Of a stretch of 64,000 bases of DNA, positions 11,041 to 22,560 are shown in pieces. Each line of letters starts with the position of its first letter. Positions within the stretch are counted from its first letter, which is position 1. The stretch comes from Arctopsyche grandis. Lineage: Eukaryota > Arthropoda > Insecta > Trichoptera > Hydropsychidae. The notes below the pieces were generated by a model. That model had not been told where the DNA came from, searched no databases, and saw nothing but the letters and a program-made list of their open reading frames with translations. The stretch lies in contig NC_135359.1 in the NCBI RefSeq assembly GCF_051622035.1, positions 30,099,501 to 30,163,500 of the forward strand. The letters run 5' to 3'. The position numbers and the translations under genes are program-made.

Positions 11041-12615
11041 GGTATTCCATTAATTGAATATGATATTTGTAATGAATTTGTATTTATCATCTAATATCAT
11101 CTTTCGAATGTACATAATATGTTTTGTTATAGAAAATCATAACTTTTGCCTAGAGTTGGAAATATGTGAGATAAGTTGCAAATATATTACTAGGGAATTA
11201 AATGTAGAACATACGACCTTGTATTGGAAATTTGTAAATGAAAATCCTAGAATTATTCATTTAAATCATTTTGTCACCATTGTTTGGTGAATTTTCTACG
11301 TGGACAAGATTAATAATAGAACTAACTAGAATTCTTGCAAAATATTTTCTTACATTTAAATCGGTCATTTCATTTAAAATATGGCAATTTTCGATATAAA
11401 CAATGATACTATAATTTACTCTATAACCTTAATCCTAAAATTAAAATTCTATCTATTTTTGTTCAGTTAGAATTCTCAAAATGGTTTATCGCATAAGTTA
11501 TTTAAGCAAATTTATAGATTTTTATCAAGCGTCACCAAATTTGGAAAATCTTATAGCTTTCCAAATCAAACTGTAGAAAGATGAAAGTGCTTGAAGCGTA
11601 CATTTTTACTCCTTCCCTTCAAACAACTCTTCACAGTTCAGCTACATAGATATTTCATATTATCAATATAAATGTTTCACTTTATGATTTATGAAAAAAT
11701 AGTTCATCGATATCATTATTCAAATGTTGAAAATATTCTGAAAACATTATCTTTCACCCGAGACTTATATCGAAGAGCGAAAAATTGATATAAATCAACA
11801 TCATAGCCAATCGACTCAGATCAATAAAAGCTCGTCTAACAATGGAAGCTTTCGTGGAAAATTTATACCTCTCATTGTATTGAAAACTTTCGACAATAAT
11901 TCTCGTTACTTTTTAGCCATATTTGGCTGATGTACGAGCCGGTCGGCACCGCCAAGTTTTCCCACACATTCGAATGATGAATGGTGATAACAGCTGTTTC
12001 CCTCGCAAAGGTCAACTTTCGGTTTTCTATCTCGAATCAGGCACACATTTATTTGTATTTACTCGTACGAATGCCGTATCCTTGTAAAAATAACATACGT
12101 TATACATATGTACATACGTAAATAAAAATATTTTTCCACAAATCGATTTCCACATAAATATTCATACATAAACGTAGCTATTCCGTATTCCATATATCAT
12201 ATTTTGGAATATGTAATACGTACTCCGAGGAATATAAGTGGAAACGTGTAGTATTATATGTTTTGAGGATGCTTGAAATTGTTGAGTTATGTATGTATAT
12301 GCTAGATTGCTTATACTGATGAATTCGTTAGTGGCAAAGTTGGAACGTTATGGTCAGACATACGACTACCTGTCTAGTTGTCTGAAGAGTTAATACACCC
12401 GACACCTTAGTTGAGAGTATTTCTAGATACTTGAAACTGATAGAGCCAATATGAGTACATATGTACATATTATATGTACATATATATGTATAATATATTC
12501 TGCAAAGTTAATTTCACGAATGCTATTTATAAACTTATTTAATTAAATATTTCGCCTAGTCGATATATACCAAAGTTAAATAGTTTTCTTTATGTTGATA
12601 TTTTATAATTGTACT
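11041..12615. other. AT-rich non-coding DNA
   Basis: No recognisable gene; the 78-codon opening at 11054-11290 lacks features. 11920-12080 is slightly GC-richer. ACATATGTACATAT simple sequence occurs around 12455-12500. Confidence 0.45.
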
Positions 12616-12629
12616 AAACATTTAATATA

Positions 12630-13316
12630 ATTCGTTTCGTTCTCCTGCTCTTACGTGGTAATACGTCATGCCCGTTGTTGCTGGAGCAGTTGGGACTTTA
12701 TGTCCCTAATCACTATGTGCGTGGTAGACATCATCATTTGCTGGCTGTACCTCCTGCCCGCACAGTTCTTTTTCGAATGGCTCCTATTCCAAGAGCTATT
12801 CGACTTCTTAATGAAATCGTTGCTGCCGAGACTGAATGTGATATTTTCCACCTTAGTGAGCGTAAATTGTCGGAAATTACTCTAACCCATTTATCTGGTA
12901 GTCTGCGCTCATCATTGTTTTCATGATTTATGAGTGAAATTTTGATTAACTCTCTTCCATTTGGGCCTTACAGGGATGTTTTGTATTTGTAGTTGTTTCT
13001 TACATATTTATTGGAAGTGGCTGTAGGTGCAAGGCATTCCTTATGCTTTATTTTTTATTTGATATTTTTACTTTATCTGTTATTATTAAATGCTATTTTT
13101 TATGTTTATGTATGGATGTATTTATGTTTATGTTCAAATGTATTTTTTTTATGTATAATTGATGAGTATATTATTTTCGTTATGTATTAATTTATGTTTA
13201 TTTGTCATTTTGTTTTTTTTGTGTTATATTTTTTGACCATTGTGGCGCTTTAGGAATTCCTGTTATGCCACAATGGTCTGTTTAGAATAAAATAAATATT
13301 TAAAAATTATTTAATT
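12630..13316 (+). mobile_element. LINE 3' end with ORF2 C-terminus
   Basis: An open frame to 12926 contains LLRGNTSCPLLLEQLGLYVP, HHHLLAVPPARTVLF and PRAIRLLNEI. This looks like the C-terminal tail of a non-LTR reverse transcriptase. A T-rich 3' UTR follows, with a 12-bp perfect stem-loop (13235-13278), then an A-rich AATAAAATAAATA tail. The UTR recurs at 40765..41005. Heavily 5' truncated; the clade is not certain. Confidence 0.75.
13235..13278 (+). other. LINE 3'-UTR stem-loop
   Basis: GACCATTGTGGC and GCCACAATGGTC pair perfectly over 12 bp around a 20-nt loop, shortly before the A-rich tail. The copy at 40926-40969 preserves both arms and changes one loop base. In stringent-type LINEs a 3' stem-loop is where the reverse transcriptase recognises its RNA; that role is inferred here. 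Confidence 0.8.
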
Positions 13317-13439
13317 ACTATCTGAACCCAATTGCAATTTCACAATAACACATGCAATTCCCGTTCACGAAAAATCCAAAACATTCACCATAAATCCACT
13401 CGAAAACTCAAAAATCCAAAGTGTAATTAAAGATACTAC

Positions 13440-13760
13440 ATAAAGCCTAGAAATGATATAAATGCGAATGAGATCTATAATGCAAATTTAATAAGATGAA
13501 GTGTGGAAAAGATAAATTTATAGGCGATTAAACAATTAAAATCTGACAAAACGAGTGGATGGAAAAAATTAAAATTACTAGCTACCAAACGTCAACATCT
13601 TCAAAATTTTCGCAATTTTAGACGTGTTTATTGCGATTATTTTTCAACATCAAACTATCAGAATCGATTTAAATTTCTATCGGTGACGAAATCGCATTTT
13701 CAAATCGGTCGGAAGAATGTAGGAGTATTGCCTGAACGATTACCGAAGTGAAACAGAATA
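13440..13760 (+). repeat. Dispersed repeat R, diverged copy
   Basis: Shares ordered words with 32580..32945 (TTTAATAAGAT, GTGGAAA-GATAAATTTAT, AAACAATTAAAAT-TGACAAAA, CGGTCGGAAGA / CGATCGGAAGA) and more weakly with 1011..1443. Confidence 0.55.
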
Positions 13761-14079
13761 CTCTTGCTAAAATATGTGGTTTCTTTTTACTTAAAATAAA
13801 TCGGAATGGACCTTTTATGTTATTCAATACTCTTATTTATGAAATCATTGAAATATTATACAGTACAAAAAATATGTATTCATGTAGGTATAGAAGAAAT
13901 TCAATAGTCCGGAAAAGTATCATAATATCAACAAAAATAAAATAGCAGAATTTTATTTGTGTATTATGTGTGAATCCGATACATTTTTCCTTTAAGTTAA
14001 AATTAAAGTATCCAGATAAAGTCTAAAAAAAAAGAATGTCGATTCTCAGTTCGCAATTTAAGGTATTGTCGCTGGGACT

Positions 14080-14650
14080 ATTTTATGCACAAAGTTTTAA
14101 ATAAATTTGCGCGCCTTTTCGTACTATTTACAACCCGATACGTATTCTTAGCCGGCCGGGCAAGTCCAACTTGGAAAAATCGCACGAACTATCGATACAA
14201 AGCGCGAGAGTTTTCCGCGACACTTTTCCTCGACGGTGAAATATATGCGCCGTGCAAGCCTGAACCGGTCGGAACAAAGCTTTTACGCTAATTGTCCAAC
14301 TTTTAGTCCGGCGTGATAAATCGCCGAAGGTTTTTTTCCACCTCCCTCCCACTTTGCCACCCCCGCCCTAGACCCACCCCCATTTTCCCGGGTTTTCCGG
14401 GCAAAAAGCGCCACTTGCAACTTGGCAAAGCCGAACGGAACTTGGCCAGCTCTCGTCCTCCTACCCACCCACCCACTCCATTCGAAATGTTTTCATGCGG
14501 CGCCGTTTTTATTTTCAATTTGCATTTGTTACGCGCGGGATGCTGCGAAGATTTACAACGCCGGCCGCCTGAAAAACCTGTAATAAGGTCCGTTCCGTTC
14601 TCACGCTTTTCCCCATCTCCTGTTCTGTTGTTGGACCTCGTGAAAATATT
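14080..14650. other. GC-richer island, no gene recognised
   Basis: Overlapping openings of 60-114 codons exist on both strands with no domain. The sequence is rich in TTTTCC, CCCACCC and GGCCGG words. I cannot tell a conserved non-coding block from a chance composition shift. Confidence 0.4.
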
Positions 14651-14934
14651 ATATTAATAAATTCCGTAAATTTTTCTTTCATACACCTACATAGCCGCAG
14701 GAAAAGTTTAGTCATCTGAGCATTTGTTTACATGCATATACACATGTATGTTTGTATTTAGAGGGATAGGATAAGGTTCATATCATGAAACCCAAAAAAA
14801 TTTCAATAATTTCCTGTACTATTTATGGTTGGAATCAAGAATTTGTATGATACATATTAGCATTTTTCATATAATATATACATACATATTTAGTTCAACT
14901 TAGCTGACGAGATGAATTTTCCTTGTATGTTCCA

Positions 14935-15068
14935 TAGCCAGCAGCTTAGCTCCGTCGTTAAGCTTCTGCCTAACCCCGAGAGGTGCAAGGTTCGATCACA
15001 TGAGCTGACCTCGATTGAAAAGAATTTTTCCGAGTATATCTGTAGTGCTGCTGGTCAGACATGTGACA
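14935..15068 (+). mobile_element. SINE head, 3' truncated
   Basis: The tRNA-like head is visible: an A-box-like TTAGCTCCGTCGTTAAGC at 14944-14961 and a B-box-like GGTTCGATCAC near 14989. It then shares the CTGACCTCGATTGAAA spacer and CTGCTGGTCAGAC before breaking off short of the central domain. Confidence 0.75.
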
Positions 15069-15391
15069 ATGTTTAAATGAAAACATATTTAAGACTAACG
15101 TCCGGGCTCAGTCTTATCCATGTATAGTTGCGATAGCACATTTTGAACTCCTCACCATTCACATCTGCTTAGACAAAATAATTTAATATTTAATTTTTGA
15201 ATTCTACAGTCACTAAAATTTAAGTAATAAAAATTCATTTGTTTCAGATTTGTCCTATGAAAATTTTAATGTATGAAAAATATAATACAGCGTGGAAATT
15301 TGACTTATCGCAATATATACCAGAATCGCAACATTCTGAGCAAAAAATGTGTCCACAGCTGGTGAGGATGAAGGCGATTGTACGTCTAGGG

Positions 15392-16257
15392 CAGTGGTTC
15401 TCAAGTGCGGCCACTAGTGGATTTTTCTGCGGCCACCAGCGACTTATTAGTAAATAATACTAATATCTAAAAAAAAAATGAATTTATTTTAAAAACTACA
15501 AAAAAGTAACTTAACAATAATAGAAACCATGCTCATCATTGACAAACTAAAAAAATAGCGAAAAGCCTTGTGACAGAAGTTGAAAATGACAATAAGGTGA
15601 GAGACACAACTTAATAATAGTGCCTTAAATCTCTGAATCTGGAACTTGATAAAAGGTTCGAAGAATTTAAATTTTTTTAAATTGTTTCTTTTGTATCTTC
15701 CCCTTTTATTATGATGACAAATGAAGATTTTATAGTACTACAAAATATATTAAAATCATTTTCAGTATTGAGATTAATTAACTGGGCTAACGTAAAATAT
15801 GCATGATCAAGTACTTAATAACCATTTTGATAATATTTCGGTTCAAAAATTTTGGTCGGAAATATACGTTGACAATGAAACAAACCAATATAAAGATTTG
15901 GCAACAATTTTTTTATTAATATTGTCTATTTTTCCCACTACCGTATATTGCGAAAGATCATTCAGGGTAATGCACTTTATTAAAAACAAATTTAGAAACC
16001 AGCTGACAGACGCAAACTTCTGTAGAAGCAGCAATGCGGCTCGCATTGGAAGAAAGGAGTATTGAGCAATTTCCATTTGCATTATTATTAAATAAATAGA
16101 TACCATGTTAAAATTTATTTTATTTTATGAATAAATTGATCCACTTTTTTTGTAACTTTAATTTATTTCATTAAATTTGGTGCGGCCACCAGACATTTCC
16201 ATGGGACCACTATTATCACCTGTGCGGCCACAATAAAATTTCGCCTGAGAACCACTG
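15392..16257 (+). mobile_element. hAT transposon with transposase C-terminal remnant
   Basis: Terminal inverted repeats begin CAGTGGTTCTCA at both ends. Flanks GTCTAGGG (15384-15391) and GTCTAGGC (16258-16265) are an 8-bp target duplication with one mismatch. The internal plus-strand frame from 15799 contains ILSIFPTTVYCERSFRVM and IKNKFRNQLTDAN, the classic hAT C-terminal dimerisation segment. A one-base frame change near 16015 then continues as AAMRLALEERSIEQFP. The N-terminal and most catalytic parts are absent, so this copy is non-autonomous. Confidence 0.9.
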
Positions 16258-16442
16258 GTCTAGGCTGTCTCCAGCAGGAGTTGCAATGAATCCAATCCAC
16301 TATATTCAAAATTAGCGCACCTCCGTTGCTATGCCATAAACAAATGTTTGGATACAGATTGAAGAATTTATGACCATATGTATGTATATCTAAAATGATA
16401 CCAATTTATAACTTATTGAAATATCATACATGATTGGATATA

Positions 16443-16880
16443 AGCCAGAAACATGGCTCGGTGGTTGGGCTTTTGCCTAGCGCCGAGAGGTTGCCGGGTT
16501 TGATCACGTGAGGTGACCTCGATTGAAAATAATTTATTCCGAGTATATTATCTGTAACGCTGCAGGTCAGACTTGGATATTTGTGCCTCCGAGTCGATCG
16601 TTTCCTATCAGAGTTTGCCAATTTATCTGATTTCATTGTTGAAACTGTTCCCGATTAAAATTGGCTAAAAACCTTCCTACCTACTATATCACCACTATTT
16701 GAGTATGATTAATGTACAATAAAATTGATGTACAATTCATAAATGTCTCGTTAATTTGCTTAAGTTTTCAGTGTCTTTTAATTCGACGACTTGTATAATA
16801 AAATGCTGTATTGTTTGTAATTGGCCTGGAAGGCGCATTGGGGTTTACCTGTAAGGCCTTTCTGCTATAAAATGTAATAA
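16443..16880 (+). mobile_element. SINE, tail type 1, near full length
   Basis: Useful reference copy. The head has TGGCTCGGTGGTTGGGC (A-box-like) and GGGTTTGATCAC (B-box-like). The spacer is ACCTCGATTGAAA, the central domain lies at about 16587-16652, and the tail at about 16824-16870 has GGAAGGCGCATTGGGG followed by CCTGTAAGGCCTTTC. Transcription by RNA polymerase III from the internal boxes is the family expectation. Confidence 0.85.
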
Positions 16881-16961
16881 AACAAAAAAAAAAACAATAG
16901 TTACGTACATGCATATATCTTGAATAAAGATTACATTTTACATACATATGTACATCTGTAT

Positions 16962-17002
16962 ATATACCTGGAAGGCCTTACAGGTAAGGCCTTCCAGGTA
17001 TA
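16962..17002. repeat. Near-perfect palindrome of SINE tail
   Basis: TATACCTGGAAGGCCTTAC, a two-base AG, then its exact reverse complement. It appears to be two SINE tails meeting head-on. A partial minus-strand SINE body follows to about 17200. Confidence 0.85.
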
Positions 17003-17224
17003 TTGCAAACATCGATATACAATTTTTGGAATATTTTTTAACAAAGCATCATAGAGACATTTACGTATGTGGACTTATTTCAAATATAACGGCTAATATA
17101 CATATAAATTGCACAATGTCGTATATTTGTTTGTCTGTGGTACTGCTATTAGATAAAGAGTATAATATAAAACCAAACAAATATATATATTTAATTTTTA
17201 CAAACATACATATATAAATATATA

Positions 17225-17685
17225 TGTATACCAGGAAGGCTTAAAAAGTAAACCCCAATACGCATTCCTGGCCAATTACAAACATCGATATACAATTTTT
17301 AGAATAATTTTAATATTTTCAAAGCAACATAGAGACATCTATGGATACATTTTTGATAAACCTACATCTTCAGAGCATTTTTTATATATAAATCGTCAAA
17401 TTTTGAGATGCTGAAGAACTCAAAATATGCAAGATATTTATGGACAAATTTGCAGCTTTTTTATATGAATCAGCGAAATTCTAGATGTTGAAAGAAAAAT
17501 ACGAGAAAAGGGTAAAGGTTGTCAATTTGTTGGAACCTTTTCAATGAAAATTAGATAAATTGGAGAACTCTGATAGGAAACGATCGACCCGGAGTCACAA
17601 ACCAAGGTCTGGCCAGCAACAACCATTGGGATTCGAAGCCGTGACCACTATGTTCGAAAGCATATATGCTAACTATTAGTATTTT
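17225..17685 (-). mobile_element. SINE, tail type 1
   Basis: Tail ACCAGGAAGG / ATTCCTGGCC at 17229-17274, central domain around 17535-17600, and head with GGGATTCGAAGCCGTGACC around 17628-17646. The A-box side is degraded toward 17685. Confidence 0.8.
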
Positions 17686-17689
17686 TAAG

Positions 17690-18289
17690 GCTCTTTTATT
17701 GAAGTGCTCTTTGAACATCAAAAGGCTGTACTTTTTTCTGTACTCTGTAAGGCTTTTAAGTTTTTAAACGTCGTTTATGTTGGGTATTGTTTCTTGTTCC
17801 GTATGCAAATTTATCGGTATAATGTGAAGACTTATTGTAGTTCTGTAAATTTATTGGTCTGCTAATGTAGACTAATAAATTCAATGCTAGTGCACTTAGA
17901 GATAACGGAAACATTTAAACTGTTTCAGAGCACTTTTTAAGTCTGCATTTTATAAATAGATTTATTACATTACACGAAAAATTTCAATTGAAATTTCTTT
18001 GAATATAAATTAGACAACATACTCATTGTACATTCTATAGGTATTATAATAAAAATATATTAATTAAATTTAAATATGTTACATGAGCTATTGTTAAATT
18101 TAATTTCAATATACAAATTTCACCGGAAAATATATTTTTTTCTTAATTTGGAAAAATTTCTAGCAACCTTTTTATAGCAGCATCAAAAGAAAATATCTGA
18201 CGTGTCATACTAGATATATAGTTTCCATTTTGTAATTAAATTTCGATTATTTGTCAAATATTGTATGATTATCCGCATTCTCAAAGGCC
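17690..18289. other. AT-rich non-coding DNA
   Basis: Nothing recognisable on either strand. Confidence 0.5.
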
Positions 18290-18490
18290 ACAGTTAGGTT
18301 TTTGATCTCTTTTACCTTTTACGCTGTACATTAAAATTAGAATAATATAATACTATGATTATTAACAAAATTAAATTAAAATTGTAAAATAGAAAATGAT
18401 CAGTAGATCAGTAGCTATTAAAATAGATATAAGATGTATTGTGAACATAATTTCGTAATAATAAAAAGCATTTAAAAATAAAATAAAAAT
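18290..18490 (+). mobile_element. LINE family J, 3' end only
   Basis: Matches the 3' UTR of the element at 56490..57690, including AGAAAATGATCAGTAG, TAGATATAAGATGTATTGTG and AACATAATTTCGTAATAATA, and ends in an A-rich tail. It carries an ATCAGTAG duplication just before the conserved TAGCTATTAAAATAG. Confidence 0.8.
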
Positions 18491-19615
18491 ATAAATATAT
18501 GTACGTTGCTAAAATCTGAACTATTTTCAAATAATATATGTAGTTATTCGGCAAAATTTTCTAAAACCATAACTCTTGAAAATTATATTCCCATTACCTG
18601 CTTGTTATTTCAGTGTAGTTGGTTCAGGAGAAACGAAGTTTTAAAACCACATCATTTAGATAAATGCGAAATAAAATAATAATATTAAGAGTTTATCTCC
18701 AGAGTTTTCCACACTAAAGGAAACTACTGGAAAAAGTTTACAATTAGTTAGTACATATATGTAAATATATTGGATAACATTGCGTAATTAGTAAATCAAT
18801 TATTGAATATCGAATTTGATATAATAATACTCCTGTAGTTATGTAACTAACAGGAAATATCGATCATTGGAAATCATCTATTTAAATTATTCAATTCCGA
18901 CATTCAGGGATATACATAGTTTGCCATTGAAAGCTCAATCAAATATTAACTCATCCCAAAGGTGCAGTTTTAGCGCGACAAAACCCATAAGTGGATTCTA
19001 TAATTTATATACAATATGTTCATACCGCACTGAATAGCTCTATGTATGTATGTGCATATGTGTGGCATATCATTAATTATACATCAATTACGTTCCCAGA
19101 TTTCGATGTAAGATTTCGCATTTCCCGGGCTTCATACTACACGTTACACGTTCGCGATACACAAAAGCCGCGAGATTTGCGCTGCTGAAGCATTTCGTCT
19201 TTGTGTGAGAGGAGGGTAGTTTTGCGGGGTCTCGCAAGGGGTGGGTTACAATTATTTCTCAGGTCTGACAAGCTTCTACCGTCAGACGTTTCCAATGAAA
19301 CGATCGTCGAATATGCTATATATGTAGGTATGTACGGATGTATTTATGTAGACTAACAAGTTTCGTCGAAGCTCTATAAGTAATTACATATTATCGTCTA
19401 AGGGAATATGATAGAAGCACAGTTTACAATTCGAGATAAATCGATTGATTGGGGGCACAGGACATTATTTAAAATCAATGATTTATTTTTATTTTTATCG
19501 TTTTCTTGAGATGACAAAAGTTTTCAATTAGGTTCATCGATTAAAATCCGAAATTCACGCTTTTCGCTCCATCCTAATTTACATATATTATATGTATATG
19601 TATATTATATGTATT
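18491..19615. other. AT-rich non-coding DNA
   Basis: No gene recognised; 19090-19290 is slightly GC-richer. TATATG simple sequence around 19580-19620 leads into the next SINE. Confidence 0.45.
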
Positions 19616-19621
19616 ATTATA

Positions 19622-20065
19622 TAACCGTAGACAGCGTGGTTAGCATATACATATGCCTTCGAGTTCCACTGGTTGCTGCTAGCCAGACCTTGGTTTGTGA
19701 CTCCAGGTCGATCTTTTCTTATCAGAGTTTGCCAACTTATTTGATTTTATTGAAACGGTTCCAACAAATTGGCAACCTTTAAACATTTATTGCAATTTTC
19801 GAGTTTTTAGCATTTCGAATTTTTCGCTGATTCGTATAAAAATGCTACAAATTTGTCCATAAATGTATCGGATATTTCAAGTATTTCAGCTTGTCAGAAA
19901 TTTGACGATTTATGTATATATAAAAAAATGCACTGAAAATGTAAGTCTATCAAAAATTTGTCATAATTTATCCATAGATGTCTCTATGATGCTTTGTTAA
20001 AATTATTCTAAAAATTTTAATTGGCCAAGAACTGGTTTACCTGTAAGGCTTTCCAGGTATATATT
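19622..20065 (+). mobile_element. SINE, tail type 1
   Basis: The head (GCGTGGTTAGCATATAC, then a degraded B box GAGTTCCACTGG) is of the same kind as the minus-strand copies at 6993 and 17225. The central domain is at about 19693-19755 and the tail CTGTAAGGCTTTCCAGGTATA near 20041. Confidence 0.8.
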
Positions 20066-20102
20066 TTTTTATTATTTATATATTTTTTATTTTTCAATGA
20101 AT

Positions 20103-20515
20103 CATGCACACTCGCTTAAAAGATTGCTCCAAAGCAGCGAGTGTGCGAAACAGATTGAGACTCAATAAATTGTATATATTAAATACATAATTATTACATA
20201 AATCGAAACAGTATACAATACGAATGTAACAATAATTTTTAATTCAATAAACATCCACAAAGAGAATCCTGGGATATAACTCAAGGTTTGCAATAGAAAA
20301 TTGTAGAGGGAAAGCCAATTTTATAGGAACCGCTTCAATGAAAGTCAGAAAAATTGGCAAATTCTGATAAGAACCTTTCCCTCTTCAATTTAGAAGACCT
20401 CGACAAACCAAGGTCTGGCCAACAATGAGACTCTAGTGGGAATCGAACCCGTGATACCCTGCACGAAAAAATACAACACTCACCACTAGACCACACTGCT
20501 GGCTATATATATTAT
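20103..20515 (-). mobile_element. SINE, tail type 2, full length
   Basis: On the minus strand the head has GTGGTCTAGTGGTGAGTG (A-box-like) and GGGTTCGATTCCCAC (B-box-like), very close to a real tRNA. The shared central domain lies at about 20326-20380. The 3' end is a stem-loop of GCACACTCGC and GCGAGTGTGC, perfect over 10 bp, at about 20106-20139. It lies head-to-head with the next SINE. Confidence 0.85.
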
Positions 20516-20516
20516 A

Positions 20517-20930
20517 TTAGCCAGCAGTATGGCTTAATGTTAGCGTGTATGTTTATCACCAAGTGATCAGTGGATTCGATACGCCATACTGCTGGTTAGA
20601 TTTGGGGGTATTTGTGACTCCAAATCGATCGTTTCTTATCAGAGTTTGCCAATATTATCTGATCATTGTTGAAACGGTTTCTCAAAATTCATCTTTCCTG
20701 TTGTCACAAATCTTCTGTATTTATTGTGTGTAGAATTTGTAAAAATTATGTACAAAATCTAAATACATAGATGTCTCAATGGATTAATTCTGTAATTACT
20801 TGTTATTACGTGTTCTTCAGCTTCTGGAAATACAGTGATTTATGTAATAATAAAATGCTGTATTGTTTGTAATTAATTGTCCAAATTGGGTCTTCCTGTC
20901 AAGCCTTCCTGGTATATATCTATGTAAAAA
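20517..20930 (+). mobile_element. SINE, tail type 1
   Basis: Starts TTAGCCAGCAGTATGGC, 5' to 5' with the preceding SINE. The B box is replaced by GTGGATTCGATACGC. The central domain is at about 20612-20680 and the tail, GTCTTCCTGTCAAGCCTTCC, near 20889-20908. An A-rich AATAAAATAATAAATA end follows. Confidence 0.8.
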
Positions 20931-21834
20931 TAAAATAATAAATAATTATATGTAAGTTGAAATCAAACTAAAATAATCATTTGGAAGAATTTCTATTCTC
21001 TTATAAGCATAGTTCTGTTGTGGTGCTTTTTCTGATAAATTTTTACAGGAACATATGCGTCCGATTTCAATGAAATAAATATTTAATAATATTGTATTCT
21101 ATCGGTGAACAAATGTACCGCACTATTGTCGAATATCAATCGCAATAGCTATGAATAATTGATAACAGTTCGGAAACTATTGAACGATTCCACAGTGGCA
21201 AAATTCATAATATATGAACGCGGTAGACCCAAGTCGGTCTTGACCGATAAATTATGAACGATCCCCTTCAGCTGTAACGATTTTCAACAGAATCAAAACG
21301 CGAATCGAAATTAGCGCGACCGAGAATTTAGAAGTTGGATGAAATATGTCGGCAATAATCTAATAATAATTGAATAAATTTTCATACAAGTTCGATCAAA
21401 GTGCGTGCCCCATTTCCGGGTTCCGAATCGACCCTCGAAAGAAAAAAAGGGGGGCACTAAGTGTAGGGGTTTTGTATAGGGCACAAAAGCCAATTGACCC
21501 AATGGGTTCCCGAGGAAACTTTCACGAATAATTTTACCTCACTTTACGATCGCATCGGTCAAATTGGAGAAAATTAGTCTACGAATACCAATTTTGCCTA
21601 ACCGTATAATATATAACGTAGATGTGACATTAATGTTCGAGCATACATCACTTATATTTGATGAATTGCATGAATTATCCGCATACGCTATTTAATCAAC
21701 ATTGTTATCGAAATCATTATCGTCACCCTTTCACTATATATGTACATATTTTACCATTGAATGAGACTTATTGCATATGTTTTTTATTTTTTTTAAATAT
21801 CTATCTACTTTAATTCATAAAACTAATACTGCAT
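20931..21834. other. Non-coding DNA
   Basis: 21220-21600 is GC-richer. A 63-codon minus-strand opening at 21311-21502 has no recognisable domain. Confidence 0.45.
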
Positions 21835-21843
21835 GTAAGTACA

Positions 21844-22551
21844 GGTATCCGAACATGTATCCCCTGGACACATACCCTCGGTCAAAAACCCCTGGACATT
21901 AACCCCCCGTGCAAAAAACCCCCTCCATGGGTAAAATTTGTTTAAAAATAGTAATTAATAATTAATAATAAAGTAAAGTAATAAATACGAATAAATTAAG
22001 TGTGGTAGAGCATATTGAATTTTAATTTATATACAATATTTAATTTTAATTTATTGTTGTAAATAGAATAAATATCAATTTAAAAGACCAGTTAGCGTTT
22101 GTGTGCTGAGGTATTAAAAGTAAATTTTGATAGAAGTACATATGTATCTATTATTGTTATATTATTATTATTATATTTTAAATATTTTTAGACTATCCAT
22201 AGTGGAATTTGTAAAATCGAGAAAAGGAAAAGAAAAAGAGATTAAAATACAATTGATTTTAGAGTTTTGTTTATTTTAAATTATTATTATTGATTACTTT
22301 TTTTTTTATTATTGATTATTGATTATTTATAAAGAATCTGATATATGTATTATTAATATCTGTATTTCTTAATCTGTATTTTTTGGCTGAAATATATTAG
22401 CATTGATACTGACTTTTTATTAAAGATATTGTTAATTTTTATAAAGTATTTTTATCCTTGATGAGGGGGGGGTGGTTTATTTGCACGGGGGGTTAATGTC
22501 CAGGGGATATTTGACCGGGGGTATGTGTCCGGGGGTAAGTGTTCTATAACC
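21844..22551. mobile_element. MITE with C-rich, internally repeated TIRs
   Basis: A perfect 9-bp target duplication, GTAAGTACA, lies at 21835-21843 and 22552-22560. Inverted repeats of about 85 bp start GGTATCCGAACATG at the left and, reverse-complemented, GGTTATAGAACACTT at the right. Each then carries two ~28-30-bp units beginning CCCCTGGACA or CCCCCGGACA. The last unit passes through ACATTAACCCCCCGTGC. The 500-bp interior is AT-rich with no frame. The 9-bp duplication and long TIRs point to a Mutator-like non-autonomous element (inference). A related one-ended copy is at 31425..31870. Confidence 0.85.
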
Positions 22552-22560
22552 GTAAGTACA

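Noticed and set aside
20438..20512. Possible functional tRNA gene on the minus strand
   Set aside because: A and B boxes are good, but the sequence continues into the SINE central domain and tail, and no complete acceptor stem is visible.
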